From: F23-D06 sp045132055
GTDB lineage: Bacteria; Bacteroidota; Bacteroidia; Bacteroidales; WCHB1-69
Direction of reading: 5' to 3'
Length of the DNA stretch: 64,000 nucleotides
Assembly (NCBI GenBank): GCA_045132055.1
Contig: JBGURP010000007.1
Span: forward strand, 62,001-126,000
Made by a program: the position numbers and the translations under genes. Below the pieces are notes generated by a model that saw only the letters and a program-made list of their open reading frames with translations, had not been told where the DNA came from and searched no databases. Each line of letters opens with the position of its first letter. The stretch's first letter is position 1. Shown here piece after piece: positions 46,593 through 55,348 of the stretch.

Positions 46593-47402
46593 CTATCTCC
46601 TCACCGTTATCTCCCCAATACACTTCCCTTTGTTGGCCATCTGATAGATGCGAGTATTTCCTATCACAGTGGGTTCTTTCATCTCATAATGCGAGTGTCC
46701 GCCGATGATGATGTCAATGCCAGGCACCTCCTTGGCAAGCTGGTAGTCATTCATTTGGTCCTTCTCCACGCCCAAATGTGAGAGACATACAATCAGATCG
46801 CAATTCTGGCTCTTGAGGAAGTCAACCATCTTCTTGGAAACCTCCACAGGGTCAAGATACTGCAGCTGTTTGTATGTGCTTGGAGCGATGAGGGCCTGCA
46901 GGTCAACGGTGAGACCGAACACACCGACCTTGTATCCGCCCTTTTCGACAATCATACAGGGTCTTACCACTTTGGCCAGTGCCTTGTTGTGAAACACGTA
47001 ATTCGCGCACAGGAACGGGAAATTGGCCTTCTTGATGCGCTTGGCCAAGGCTCCGCAACCGTTGTCAAATTCGTGGTTGCCAAGCGTGACGGCATCATAG
47101 TGCATGGCGTTCATCAGATAGATTTCCGTGTAGCCCTTGAAGAAGTTGAAATAGGGAGTTCCTTGTGAAAAGTCGCCGGCATCGAACAGTAACACGTTGG
47201 GATGTTGACTGCGCACCTCGCGAATATAGGCCTCACGGCGCAAGAATCCCCCCACATTGGTATCGGCCTTGTACGTATAGGGCTCAATCTGGCTGTGGGT
47301 GTCATTGGTGTGCAATATGACCAGTTCTTGCGCCTGCACGGGAAGAACCGCCAGGGCCAGCAGGAATACCAAGAATGTTGAGAAAATAAGTCTCTTATAC
47401 AT
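46593..47402 (-). CDS. Metallophosphatase of the 5'-nucleotidase/UshA family (catalytic domain only)
   Basis: A 269-residue exported phosphatase; start at MYKRLIFSTFLV, after which the signal peptide ends Val-Gln-Ala. Metal motifs of calcineurin-like phosphoesterases are HTNDTHSQ, LLFDAGDFSQGT, VTLGNHEFDNG and VGGHSHYE. UshA-type enzymes normally have a second C-terminal substrate-binding domain of ~200 residues; it is absent here and not in the neighbouring genes. In Bacteroidota the two domains often occur as separate genes, so the partner may lie elsewhere. Predicted to release phosphate from nucleotides in the periplasm. Promoter box at 47421-47428. Confidence 0.88.
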   Translation of the reverse strand: MYKRLIFSTFLVFLLALAVLPVQAQELVILHTNDTHSQIEPYTYKADTNVGGFLRREAYIREVRSQHPNVLLFDAGDFSQGTPYFNFFKGYTEIYLMNAMHYDAVTLGNHEFDNGCGALAKRIKKANFPFLCANYVFHNKALAKVVRPCMIVEKGGYKVGVFGLTVDLQALIAPSTYKQLQYLDPVEVSKKMVDFLKSQNCDLIVCLSHLGVEKDQMNDYQLAKEVPGIDIIIGGHSHYEMKEPTVIGNTRIYQMANKGKCIGEITVRR

Positions 47403-47420
47403 ATTATATAATTTGAGTTG

Positions 47421-47428
47421 CAAAGATA
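47421..47428 (-). promoter_or_regulatory. Predicted -7 box of the metallophosphatase gene
   Basis: TATCTTTG on the minus strand, 18 bases before the ATG at 47402 and just after the kdd terminator. Confidence 0.6.
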
Positions 47429-47430
47429 AT

Positions 47431-47460
47431 AAAAAAAGCGAGGTGTTCGGCCTCGCTTTT
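47431..47460 (-). terminator. Terminator of kdd
   Basis: A ten-base stem (47434-47443 with 47451-47460) with a seven-base loop; on the minus strand it is followed by a run of Ts. It lies between the kdd stop and the next promoter. Confidence 0.82.
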
Positions 47461-47491
47461 CATCGTCAAAATTATTACTATAGGGTGTCGG

Positions 47492-48565
47492 TTATGCGTA
47501 GAGCTCTTCGAAGATCTTGCGCAGCTCAGGGCTTTCGCGCAGTTCTTGCAAAGTAAACTCGGCATGACCTTTCGTATAGCCGTTACCCATGATCATGTTC
47601 ACATCGCTGCCGATGCCCTCAGCACCGAGGCTGGCTTTTGTGAAGCTGGTAGCCATGGAGAAGAAATAAACGATACCATCGTCTTTGGTGCAAAGCACGG
47701 CGGTCATTTCCTGGTCAGGAACGTTGACGCAGTTGATGGTGACATCAGCCATCTTGCCGTTGGTGAGTTTCTCAACGAGTTCATAGACCTGCACGGGGGT
47801 CATGCCAGCGGCAGACTCCACGACGTCGCAGAAGCCGAGGTCTTTGATACGTTGGGTGCTCTTCGGGCTGTTGGCGATACCGATAACCTTACCGGTCACA
47901 CCAACGCGCTTTTTAGCCTCGTAGCAGCAGAGCATACCGCTCTTGCCACCTGCACCGAGGATGAGAACAGTCTGGCCATATTGGCACAACTTAGCGGTTT
48001 GGGCAGGAGCACCAGCCACGTCCAATGCGCTCAAAGCGAGTTTCTCCGGCATGTCGGTCGGGATCTTGGCATAGATACCGCTCTCGAAGAGGATAGCCTT
48101 GCCCTTGATATCGACTTGGTCAACCTCAGGACGGATCTCGAGGATTTCGTCGATGCGCAGCGGGGTCAGAGAGAGGCTGACGAGGGTAGCGATACGGTCG
48201 CCCTCTTTGAGGTCGATTTTGCCCTTCAGAGCGTCGCCGATCTTCTCAACCTTGCCGAGGAGCATACCACCGGAGCCAGTACGACGGTTGCGGTGTTTGC
48301 CCTGCAACTCAACGTTCAGGAACATCTCTTTCTTCACTTCTTCCATGATAGCCTCTTCGCTTGCGCCTTCGCCGGCTTGCTGTTTGGCGTAGTTGTGGAT
48401 GTCTGTGAAAGAAGCAGAGTCAATATTCAGAGTTTGGACATCGATCAAAATCTCGTTGTCGTAGATTTCGTCCATGTTGTTATCGATCTTATTAGCGGGT
48501 TGTGGGAGAACACCTTTGGGTTCGATCACACGGTGGGTACCGTATTTATTACCTTTTTTTTGCAT
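47492..48565 (-). CDS. kdd: L-erythro-3,5-diaminohexanoate dehydrogenase
   Basis: A 357-residue NAD(P)-dependent dehydrogenase of lysine fermentation, which deaminates 3,5-diaminohexanoate to 5-amino-3-oxohexanoate. The start MQKKGNKYGTHRVIEPKGVL is strongly characteristic of Kdd; longer in-frame sequence upstream lies over the promoter and is rejected. The nucleotide-binding loop VLILGAGGKSGMLCCYEAKK and the C-terminal TKGHAEFTLQELRESPELR support the call. The other pathway genes (kamA, kamD/E, kce, kal) are not in the window, so the pathway is either elsewhere or partial. A terminator and its own promoter make it a single-gene unit. Confidence 0.9.
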   Translation of the reverse strand: MQKKGNKYGTHRVIEPKGVLPQPANKIDNNMDEIYDNEILIDVQTLNIDSASFTDIHNYAKQQAGEGASEEAIMEEVKKEMFLNVELQGKHRNRRTGSGGMLLGKVEKIGDALKGKIDLKEGDRIATLVSLSLTPLRIDEILEIRPEVDQVDIKGKAILFESGIYAKIPTDMPEKLALSALDVAGAPAQTAKLCQYGQTVLILGAGGKSGMLCCYEAKKRVGVTGKVIGIANSPKSTQRIKDLGFCDVVESAAGMTPVQVYELVEKLTNGKMADVTINCVNVPDQEMTAVLCTKDDGIVYFFSMATSFTKASLGAEGIGSDVNMIMGNGYTKGHAEFTLQELRESPELRKIFEELYA

Positions 48566-48621
48566 ATTGTATTGATTTTTAGATTTGTACTTTAAACTTC
48601 CATCTGGCGGTGAAAGCGGTG

Positions 48622-48629
48622 CAAAGGTA
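48622..48629 (-). promoter_or_regulatory. Predicted -7 box of kdd
   Basis: TACCTTTG on the minus strand, 56 bases before the ATG at 48565. Confidence 0.5.
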
Positions 48630-48710
48630 GCATTTTTTCTGACTTCTACTAGCACCTCCCAAAAAAGAAATTCACATGGATTGTTAATATGAAATTACCT
48701 GAAAATCTGA

Positions 48711-49478
48711 TTATTCCTCATTTTTGGACAAAATATAGTCGGAAATCACCCTGTAAATATCCTGCCACTGCTCATTTTGCAAGGCTTGTATCTGCTGTCC
48801 CATCACCACCGTGTCGCGGCGTGCGGCGGGGCCGGTCTGGGCTTCCGCGGGAGACATGGTTTTCAGCTTTGCCGAGGTCTGCTCCATCAATGGCATGATC
48901 AAATCCAAAGAAAAGCCCTCCTTTTGCAAAAGTTCACCCGCGATGCCGCACATGGCATTGCTGAAATTGCAGGCAAACACGGCCGCCAAATGAGCCACCG
49001 AGCGCTGTTTTTCAGTCATATCGCAATGCAGGTCCGACAACTCCGCCACAAAGCGCATCACCTTGTCCCGATTATCGCCCAAGTGGTCGCTTTCCACACA
49101 CAACGGCACTTTCATCGCGGAAATATCCATCGTCTTGGAAAAGGTCTGCAACGGATAGACCACACCGTAAGTCTCGGCATAGTCCTTGAAAATTTGCTGC
49201 GACACCGAGCCCGCCGTATGCAGGGCCAGAGGCATCTTGAAAGGCACTTCCCGCAGGATGTCCGGGTAGGCATCGTCTCTCAAGGCGAACAGGAAGATAT
49301 CGCAGGCCGGATTCAGCCGCCGGAGGTCGTCAATGGGCTCCGCCCCTACCCTGTCCGCCAAGGCACGCGCGTGGCCCAATTTACGGCTATACACCTGCCC
49401 GATGGCAAATTCCTTGGAGTCAGCCAGTTTCGAAGCCACCCATGTGGCCACATTTCCAGCACCAATCAATGCAATCAT
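48711..49478 (-). CDS. Rossmann-fold and DUF2520 domain protein
   Basis: A 255-residue protein. The N-terminus MIALIGAGNVATWVASKLA is a dinucleotide-binding Gly motif of the F420/NADP-dependent oxidoreductase type. The C-terminal half (HLAAVFACNFSNAMCGIAGE) is the DUF2520 domain, a 6-phosphogluconate-dehydrogenase-like helical bundle. Substrate is unknown; it may be a ketopantoate-reductase-like enzyme. It shares one base with the upstream uridine-kinase-like gene and is likely co-transcribed. Confidence 0.85.
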   Translation of the reverse strand: MIALIGAGNVATWVASKLADSKEFAIGQVYSRKLGHARALADRVGAEPIDDLRRLNPACDIFLFALRDDAYPDILREVPFKMPLALHTAGSVSQQIFKDYAETYGVVYPLQTFSKTMDISAMKVPLCVESDHLGDNRDKVMRFVAELSDLHCDMTEKQRSVAHLAAVFACNFSNAMCGIAGELLQKEGFSLDLIMPLMEQTSAKLKTMSPAEAQTGPAARRDTVVMGQQIQALQNEQWQDIYRVISDYILSKNEE

Positions 49479-51142
49479 CAGTAGTTGAATTTACTGCCAC
49501 CGACGAACTCGCGCAAAATGGAGGTTCCCGGAATTGCGCTTTCGGGGATGGACTTGAAAAACGACAAAAACTTGAGCAGGCGGGTAGCCTCCGCGTATTC
49601 CACACAATTTTCGGGCACTTCGTTCAAGATGGGGGTTGCGTATGGTTTCAGCACGCCCAACTCGAAAATCAGCGAAGTGTTGATCATCTCGTCTGCGTTC
49701 TCTTGGAACGGGAAGATATTTTTCTCCTCCCCATTGCGCACACTTCGCCAACGGCGTAGCGTTTCCACAGCTGAATAACCTCTGTAGTTATAATCCCTTA
49801 CAATTCTTCTAATCAGTCGGTTATCCGTTGTTGGAATGGGATTCTGTCTGTCAATGGAAATACACGTAAGCGCGGAAACGAAAATCTTGTACTTCACCTC
49901 ATCCGGCACCTGCTCGGTGAGTTTGGGATTCAGGCAGTGGATGCCTTCAATCACCATGATGGACTTCTCATCCAGCTGGATGGATTTGCCCGTCCACAGC
50001 TTCGTGCCATTCGCGAAATCGAAGGTGGGGAGCTCCACGCGCTTGCCGGCTATCAAGTCTGACAGGGTTTTATTGAACAGCGGCAAATCCACCGCTTCGA
50101 GTGCCTCAAAGTCGTACTTGCCGTTCTTGTCTTTCGGGGTTTCTTCACGCTCCACAAAAAAGTCATCCACGGAAATCTGCACGGGATGGTAACCGAGCAC
50201 GCCGAGTTGTACAGAGAGACGCTTGCAAGTGGTTGTCTTTCCGGAACTTGACGGACCACTGATCAGCACCATCTTCACTTCCGGCCGGTTTTGGATGGCG
50301 TCTGCCACCGAAGCGATACGCTTTTCCTGGAATGCCTCGGCCATGAGAATCGTGTCAAGTGCCTTATTTTCCGTTACCAGACGATTCATATCACAGACAT
50401 ATGGCACCCCCATCTGCTCGGCCCACTCTTTTTGCCGCTGGTAAACGGAAAACAGTTTCGGGAAACGACGCGTCTTGGGTATCACATTGATATTCTTGGA
50501 TGACGGCACCTTGAGCAGCATGCCATTTTCGTATTTCTCCAACCCGAACATCTTGAGGTAGCCTGTGGAGGGCACCATGAAACCATAATAATAGTTGACC
50601 GTATCTTCAAGCGCATAAACAGACGTGTAAATCCGGTCGCGGTCCTTGAAAAGCTCGTATTTATCCTCCAGCCCGTGTTCCTGGAAAGAACGAATGGCGT
50701 CAGGAGTAAGCATGCCCTTGCGCACAAACGGAATATTGCGCTCCACGATCTTGCGCATTTGCGCATTCAGCCGGTCCACCAATTCCTCATCCAGCGGCTG
50801 TTCCATATCAGTGATGGTGCAAAATTTGCCACCTGAGATGGAGTGCTTGATGTGAAGCTTCACGCTGCGCGGCAACAGGTCATCCACCGCCTTGCAAAGC
50901 AGGAAATAGAGAGAACGCACGTACATGTCGTGCCCGTATGTGGAATAATAATCAAAGAAATCTATGATAGCAGGTTTGTGAACCTTGTATGTCAGGTCGC
51001 GCACCTTGTTGTTCACCAGGGCGCCCAACACTTCCGTTTCGAGTTTGATTTTATATTCTTTTATAACGTCTTGCAACGTGGTTCCATACGGAACCTCCAG
51101 ACTCTTGTTTAAGGTAATGCAAAAAATCGATACTGTTGACAT
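49478..51142 (-). CDS. Uridine-kinase-like nucleoside kinase with N-terminal TGS/ThrRS-like region
   Basis: A 554-residue protein. The first ~60 residues (LEVPYGTTLQDVIKEY, then VLGALVNNKVRDLTYKVHKP) form a TGS-like domain, and residues ~75-250 resemble the editing part of threonyl-tRNA synthetase, including HSISGGKFCTI. From about 290 the P-loop kinase follows: VLISGPSSSGKTTTCKRLSV, QISVDDFFVEREETP and VIEGIHCLNP, typical of uridine kinase/phosphoribulokinase enzymes. This fusion is widespread in Bacteroidota and Clostridia, and it is usually annotated as nucleoside kinase. It probably phosphorylates uridine or cytidine. Promoter box at 51164-51171. Confidence 0.85.
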   Translation of the reverse strand: MSTVSIFCITLNKSLEVPYGTTLQDVIKEYKIKLETEVLGALVNNKVRDLTYKVHKPAIIDFFDYYSTYGHDMYVRSLYFLLCKAVDDLLPRSVKLHIKHSISGGKFCTITDMEQPLDEELVDRLNAQMRKIVERNIPFVRKGMLTPDAIRSFQEHGLEDKYELFKDRDRIYTSVYALEDTVNYYYGFMVPSTGYLKMFGLEKYENGMLLKVPSSKNINVIPKTRRFPKLFSVYQRQKEWAEQMGVPYVCDMNRLVTENKALDTILMAEAFQEKRIASVADAIQNRPEVKMVLISGPSSSGKTTTCKRLSVQLGVLGYHPVQISVDDFFVEREETPKDKNGKYDFEALEAVDLPLFNKTLSDLIAGKRVELPTFDFANGTKLWTGKSIQLDEKSIMVIEGIHCLNPKLTEQVPDEVKYKIFVSALTCISIDRQNPIPTTDNRLIRRIVRDYNYRGYSAVETLRRWRSVRNGEEKNIFPFQENADEMINTSLIFELGVLKPYATPILNEVPENCVEYAEATRLLKFLSFFKSIPESAIPGTSILREFVGGSKFNY

Positions 51143-51163
51143 GTTTCAATTTTTAATGAGGGG

Positions 51164-51171
51164 CAAAGATA
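51164..51171 (-). promoter_or_regulatory. Predicted -7 box of the nucleoside kinase gene
   Basis: TATCTTTG on the minus strand, 21 bases before the ATG at 51142. Confidence 0.6.
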
Positions 51172-51180
51172 CAAAAAAGT

Positions 51181-51210
51181 TTAGAGTTGAGAGATTAGAG
51201 ATTAGAGATG
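51181..51210. repeat. TTAGAGA low-complexity repeat
   Basis: Three to four copies of a gagatta/ttagaga unit between two divergent promoters (51164-51171 and 51255-51262). Confidence 0.7.
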
Positions 51211-51254
51211 AAAAATGAAGATTTTTTTTTGAAAACATCCTTGGCATTTTTTAT

Positions 51255-51262
51255 TATTTTTG
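51255..51262 (+). promoter_or_regulatory. Predicted -7 box of the DUF819 gene
   Basis: TATTTTTG matches TAnnTTTG, 36 bases before the ATG at 51299. Confidence 0.55.
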
Positions 51263-51298
51263 CACACTTTTTTAGTGTAACAACTAGTATTTAAGCTT

Positions 51299-52507
51299 AT
51301 GATCAGCACATATTTACTCATTGCAGGATATTTCATTTTCCCCATCATCATCATTTTATTGTTCAACCAACACCGTTGGGCGCAGAAAATCGGCACCGTG
51401 ATTCTAGCGTATGCTGCCGGTATCATCGTTGCCTTGCTCAACACCGCGTTCGGCTTCCTTCCGGCGCAGGGCGAGGCTGGCGCAGAGCTGCTCACCACTG
51501 TGCAAAAGAACCTCATGAGTGTGTGCGTGCCGCTGGCCATCCCGCTCATGCTGTTCAACTCCGACTTCAAGCTCTGGACCAAGTCGCTGCCCAAGACGCT
51601 GGCCGTGCTGGTGGGCGGCGTCCTGTCTGTTGCTATTGCCTTGGTAGCAGGCTATTTCATTTTCCGCAGCAAGGACTTTGGCTCTGCCGAGGAGTTCAAG
51701 AAAGTGGCCGTGATGATGACGGGCATCTACACCGGCGGCACACTTAATTTCGCCGCGTTGGGTGAGATGGTGCACGCCGACCCGAACACCATCAGCATCA
51801 CGCTTGCGTTCGAGGAGATTGTAACCCTGCCGTTCATCATCTTCATCCTGGCCGGCGGCTACAAGCTGTTCCGCAAGTTCCTGCCGTTCAAGGATGAAAC
51901 TTCCGTAGATGAAGATATCGATCAGAACGCACTAGTGGAAAGCACCTTCGAAAACTATCGCGGAATGCTGAAATTGAAAACTTTCGGCAAGATGATGCTA
52001 GGATTGCTGCTCTCCATCGCCATGCTCGGCATTGGCGTCGGTCTTTCCCTGCTGATTGTGGGCAAAATCAATGAGTTAGTGGTTATTCTCACTATCACCA
52101 CGCTGGCCATCATCGCTTCTTTCAGTAAGAAAATCAGAGAATTGCCCAAGACTTTCGAGTTAGGCATGTTCTTCATCCTCATTTTCAGCGTCGTGGTGGC
52201 ATCCATGTTCGACCTGACCAAGATTGACAGCTCCTCGTTGAACATCATGTGGTTCATCCTCTTCGTGATGGTCACCTCCATCGTGCTGCACCTGATTTTC
52301 TGCAAAATCTGCAAAGTCAGCGGCGACCTGTTCACCGTGGGACACATCAGTCTGCTCTGTTCTCCCCCGTTCGTTCCGCCCGTGGTGGAGGCCTTGGGCA
52401 ACCGCAAGGTGCTCATCAGCGGCATTGCCATCGGCTTGGTGGGCTATGCCATCGGCACCTATCTGGGTTCACTGTTCGCCACCATTCTGGGTCTTCCCCT
52501 CTTCTGA
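51299..52507 (+). CDS. DUF819-family membrane protein
   Basis: A 402-residue inner-membrane protein with about twelve helices. The N-terminus YLLIAGYFIFPIIIILLFNQ, the loop LMSVCVPLAIPLMLFNSDFK, VMMTGIYTGGTLNFAALGEM and the final helices around HISLLCSPPFVPPVVEALGN and ISGIAIGLVGYAIGTYLG match the DUF819/YjcL family. The two halves look like inverted repeats, as in transporters. Substrate is unknown. Its own promoter lies 36 bases upstream, and a new promoter (52550) follows, so it is a single-gene unit. Confidence 0.87.
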   Translation: MISTYLLIAGYFIFPIIIILLFNQHRWAQKIGTVILAYAAGIIVALLNTAFGFLPAQGEAGAELLTTVQKNLMSVCVPLAIPLMLFNSDFKLWTKSLPKTLAVLVGGVLSVAIALVAGYFIFRSKDFGSAEEFKKVAVMMTGIYTGGTLNFAALGEMVHADPNTISITLAFEEIVTLPFIIFILAGGYKLFRKFLPFKDETSVDEDIDQNALVESTFENYRGMLKLKTFGKMMLGLLLSIAMLGIGVGLSLLIVGKINELVVILTITTLAIIASFSKKIRELPKTFELGMFFILIFSVVVASMFDLTKIDSSSLNIMWFILFVMVTSIVLHLIFCKICKVSGDLFTVGHISLLCSPPFVPPVVEALGNRKVLISGIAIGLVGYAIGTYLGSLFATILGLPLF

Positions 52508-52549
52508 TTTAGTTTTCAACAGCCCGTTGTTTACTAATTAAAAAAAGAC

Positions 52550-52557
52550 TATATTTG
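52550..52557 (+). promoter_or_regulatory. Predicted promoter of the ABC exporter operon
   Basis: TATATTTG at the -7 position, with a TTG triplet at 52527-52529 about 20 bases upstream as a possible -33 element. The leader to the ATG at 52644 is about 80 bases. Confidence 0.6.
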
Positions 52558-52643
52558 CAGCCTTATTGGGGCATCCAGTTTACAGATAATGTAAACTACT
52601 ATTAACCAATAAGATAGCTAGTATATTATCTAAAAAAACAGAT

Positions 52644-53573
52644 ATGAAAAAGATCTACTCTGGCATGAATGTGACCAAATTGGGCATTTATCTTCTTTTG
52701 TCCACTTGTATGATTCTCTCTTCCGGTTGCCGGAAAAACAAAGGCGATGCGGATGCGTACGGCGTGTGTGAAGCCACGGAAATCATTGTCTCGTCTGAAA
52801 GCAACGGCAAGATGCTGTCGTTTAACATCCAAGAGGGAGAGACCTATCAAGAGGGCGACGACCTCGGTTGCATCGACACTTTCCAGACCTACTTGCAGAT
52901 CAAGCAATTGGAATCCTCTATCAACGCAGTGCTGGCCCGCCGCCCGAACACCGGCTCACAAATCCGGGTGCTGGAGGACAAACTGACCACGCTAGAGAAA
53001 GAGAAAAAGCGCGTCCACAACCTGATTGAAGCCAACGCTGCTTCCACCAAGCAAATGGATGACATTCAGGCCGAGATCAACATAACCAAGAGCCAACTGG
53101 CAGCTACCAAATCCACGCTCTCCACACAAGACCAATCCCTGTTGGGCGAAGTGGAGTCCATGCGCTTCCAGCTGCAGCAACTGCAACACGCACTGGAAAG
53201 CTGCCACATCAAGGCCCCTATCACCGGCACCATCATCAACAAATACATTGAGGAAAACGAATTGGCATACCAAGGCAAGCCGCTGTTCAAGATGGCTGAC
53301 CTTACCAATATGTTCATCAAGGTTTACATCACAGAAGATGCCCTGTCCTCCATCAAGCTGGGGCAGAGAGCCATCGTGCGGTTGGACAACAAAGACGGCA
53401 AGCCTATCAAACTGGAAGGCACCATCAGCTGGATTTCCCCGAAAGCCGAGTTCACGCCCAAGATGATTCAGACCAAAAACGAGCGCGCCAACCTGGTCTA
53501 TGCCGTCAAGATCAGTTTCAAAAACGACGGTTCCGCCAAAATCGGCATGCCGGGAGACGTGATTTTCAAATAA
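52644..53573 (+). CDS. HlyD-family membrane-fusion lipoprotein of an ABC exporter
   Basis: A 309-residue lipoprotein (signal LGIYLLLSTCMILSSGC). The adaptor layout is present: a first lipoyl half (ESNGKMLSFNIQEGETYQEG), a coiled-coil hairpin (about residues 85-175, RVLEDKLTTLEKEKKRVHNL to MRFQLQQLQHAL), the second lipoyl half (CHIKAPITGTIINKYIEENE) and a beta-barrel (FIKVYITEDALSSIKLGQ). It links the inner-membrane pump encoded next to an outer-membrane channel, for example the TolC-type protein at 30362. The layout is like YbhG/YhiI. Confidence 0.9.
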   Translation: MKKIYSGMNVTKLGIYLLLSTCMILSSGCRKNKGDADAYGVCEATEIIVSSESNGKMLSFNIQEGETYQEGDDLGCIDTFQTYLQIKQLESSINAVLARRPNTGSQIRVLEDKLTTLEKEKKRVHNLIEANAASTKQMDDIQAEINITKSQLAATKSTLSTQDQSLLGEVESMRFQLQQLQHALESCHIKAPITGTIINKYIEENELAYQGKPLFKMADLTNMFIKVYITEDALSSIKLGQRAIVRLDNKDGKPIKLEGTISWISPKAEFTPKMIQTKNERANLVYAVKISFKNDGSAKIGMPGDVIFK

Positions 53574-53599
53574 TTGAGAATTGATAATTTTGTTTGTCC

Positions 53600-54520
53600 G
53601 TGAGTGTCATCAGCATACAAGGAGTCAACAAAACCTACGAAGGTAAAATCGAAGCCCTGAAAGACATCAATTTGGAGGTGGAAGAGGGCGAGGTTTTCGG
53701 TTTGGTAGGTCCTGACGGCGCGGGCAAATCCACTTTGTTCAACATCCTCACCACGCTGCTGCTGCCCGACTCCGGCCAAATCAAAGTCTTTTTGATGGAT
53801 GCTGTGCGCGACTACAAATCCATCCGACAAATCATCGGCTACCTGCCCGGCACATTCTCCCTGTATCCTGACCTCAGCGTGCAGGAGAATCTGGACTTCT
53901 TCGCCGTGATGTACAAAAGCAGCATTGAGGAGAACATGAGCCTGATAGAGCCCATCTGGAAGCAGATTTCCCCGTTCAAGGACCGCAAAGCGGGCAAATT
54001 GTCGGGCGGTATGAAGCAGAAGCTGGCCCTGTGCTGCGCGCTGATCCATCGCCCGCGCATCCTGTTCCTCGACGAGCCCACCACCGGCGTCGATCCGGTT
54101 TCCCGAAAAGAGTTCTGGGACATTCTCAAATCCATCCGCCAGCAGAAAATCACCGTGGTGGTCTCCACGCCCTACATGGACGAAGCTACCCGCTGCGACC
54201 GCATCGCGCTGATCCAGGACGGAAGAATCATCGGCGTGAACCCGCCGCAGACTTTCGTTAACAATTTCAAAGGAAAACTATATACCTTCAAGAGTGAAGA
54301 CATCTTCTCCCTGCTGAAAGTCATGGAGGAGTGCCCGCTCAACTGCAACTACTATCCCTACGGGGAACACTGCCACGTAGCCTTTTACGAAGACATGCAG
54401 GAAGCCTTGCCCAAGTTCGAGGCTTTCCTCCAAGAGCACAATCAGACGCACGAAGCCATCACCCCCATCGACCCGTCGGTGGAAGACTGCTTCATCGAAA
54501 TCGTAACACATCCCAATTGA
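53600..54520 (+). CDS. ABC exporter ATPase subunit 1
   Basis: A 306-residue ATP-binding protein. No ATG start is available; GTG at 53600 (VSVISIQGVNKTYEG) is preferred over a TTG six bases earlier. Walker A is Gly-Pro-Asp-Gly-Ala-Gly-Lys-Ser, where Asn is more usual than Asp; the signature is Leu-Ser-Gly-Gly-Met; Walker B is ILFLDEPTTGVDP. The last ~75 residues form an extra domain (FKSEDIFSLLKVMEECPLNC). It pairs with the ATPase of the next gene, together equal to the two halves of fused YbhF/RbbA-type proteins. Confidence 0.9.
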   Translation: MSVISIQGVNKTYEGKIEALKDINLEVEEGEVFGLVGPDGAGKSTLFNILTTLLLPDSGQIKVFLMDAVRDYKSIRQIIGYLPGTFSLYPDLSVQENLDFFAVMYKSSIEENMSLIEPIWKQISPFKDRKAGKLSGGMKQKLALCCALIHRPRILFLDEPTTGVDPVSRKEFWDILKSIRQQKITVVVSTPYMDEATRCDRIALIQDGRIIGVNPPQTFVNNFKGKLYTFKSEDIFSLLKVMEECPLNCNYYPYGEHCHVAFYEDMQEALPKFEAFLQEHNQTHEAITPIDPSVEDCFIEIVTHPN

Positions 54521-54540
54521 GAATTGAAAATTAAAAATCT

Positions 54541-54618
54541 CTCTTCTAACTTCTAACTCCTAACTCCTAACTCCTCTACTCACCTACTCCCCTTTCACCC
54601 CATTTACCTCATTTACCT
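54541..54618. repeat. CTAACTC / TTACCTCA low-complexity tract
   Basis: Five near-copies of ctaactc/ctaactt, then catttacctc units, filling the 99-base gap between the two ABC ATPase genes. Confidence 0.7.
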
Positions 54619-54619
54619 C

Positions 54620-55339
54620 ATGTACAGCATCGAAGCCAACCAACTAACCAAACAATTCGGCACGTTCACCGCGGTAGATCACATCAGCTTCCAGGTGAAC
54701 GAAGGGGAGATTTTCGGTTTTCTGGGGGCGAATGGTGCGGGCAAAACCACGGCCATCAAGATGATGAGCGGCCTGTTGCTGCCCACTTCGGGCACGGCCA
54801 TGATTGCAGGCTATGATATCCGAACCCAATCGAAGCTCATCAAACGCAATATCGGCTACATGAGCCAGAAATTCTCTTTGTACGGCGACTTGACGGTTTT
54901 TGAGAACATGCAGTTGTTCGGCACCATTTACAAGATACCACGCAAAGAGCTGAAAGATCGGATCATGAGCAGTTTGCGCGAGCTGGACATGGAAAAGCAG
55001 GCCGACACATTGGTGGATTCCATCCCGTTGGGGTGGAAGCAGAAGTTAGCATTTGCCACGGCTATTTTGCATCGTCCCAAAATCGTGTTTTTGGACGAGC
55101 CCACCTCCGGCGTGGACCCGATTGTGCGCCGTGAGTTCTGGAAACTGATCTACTTGGCCGCCTCCAAGGGCGTAACCATATTGGTCACGACGCACTACAT
55201 GGACGAAGCGGAGTATTGCAACCGCATCTCCATCATGTCCGAGGGGCAAATCAAGCTCATCGGCACGCCAGACGAGCTGAAACAACAGATGGGCGTCAGC
55301 ACCATCAACGATGTATTTGTCAAATTTGTAAAAAGATAG
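54620..55339 (+). CDS. ABC exporter ATPase subunit 2
   Basis: A 239-residue ATPase of the same family. Walker A GANGAGKTT, the signature region (IPLGWKQKLAFATA, in which the usual Ser-Gly-Gly is Leu-Gly-Trp) and Walker B IVFLDEPTSGVDP, followed by the H-loop VTTHYMDEAEY. The altered signature motif suggests that only one of the two composite ATP sites is standard. It precedes the permeases with nine bases between. Confidence 0.9.
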   Translation: MYSIEANQLTKQFGTFTAVDHISFQVNEGEIFGFLGANGAGKTTAIKMMSGLLLPTSGTAMIAGYDIRTQSKLIKRNIGYMSQKFSLYGDLTVFENMQLFGTIYKIPRKELKDRIMSSLRELDMEKQADTLVDSIPLGWKQKLAFATAILHRPKIVFLDEPTSGVDPIVRREFWKLIYLAASKGVTILVTTHYMDEAEYCNRISIMSEGQIKLIGTPDELKQQMGVSTINDVFVKFVKR

Positions 55340-55348
55340 CGGAGGAAG

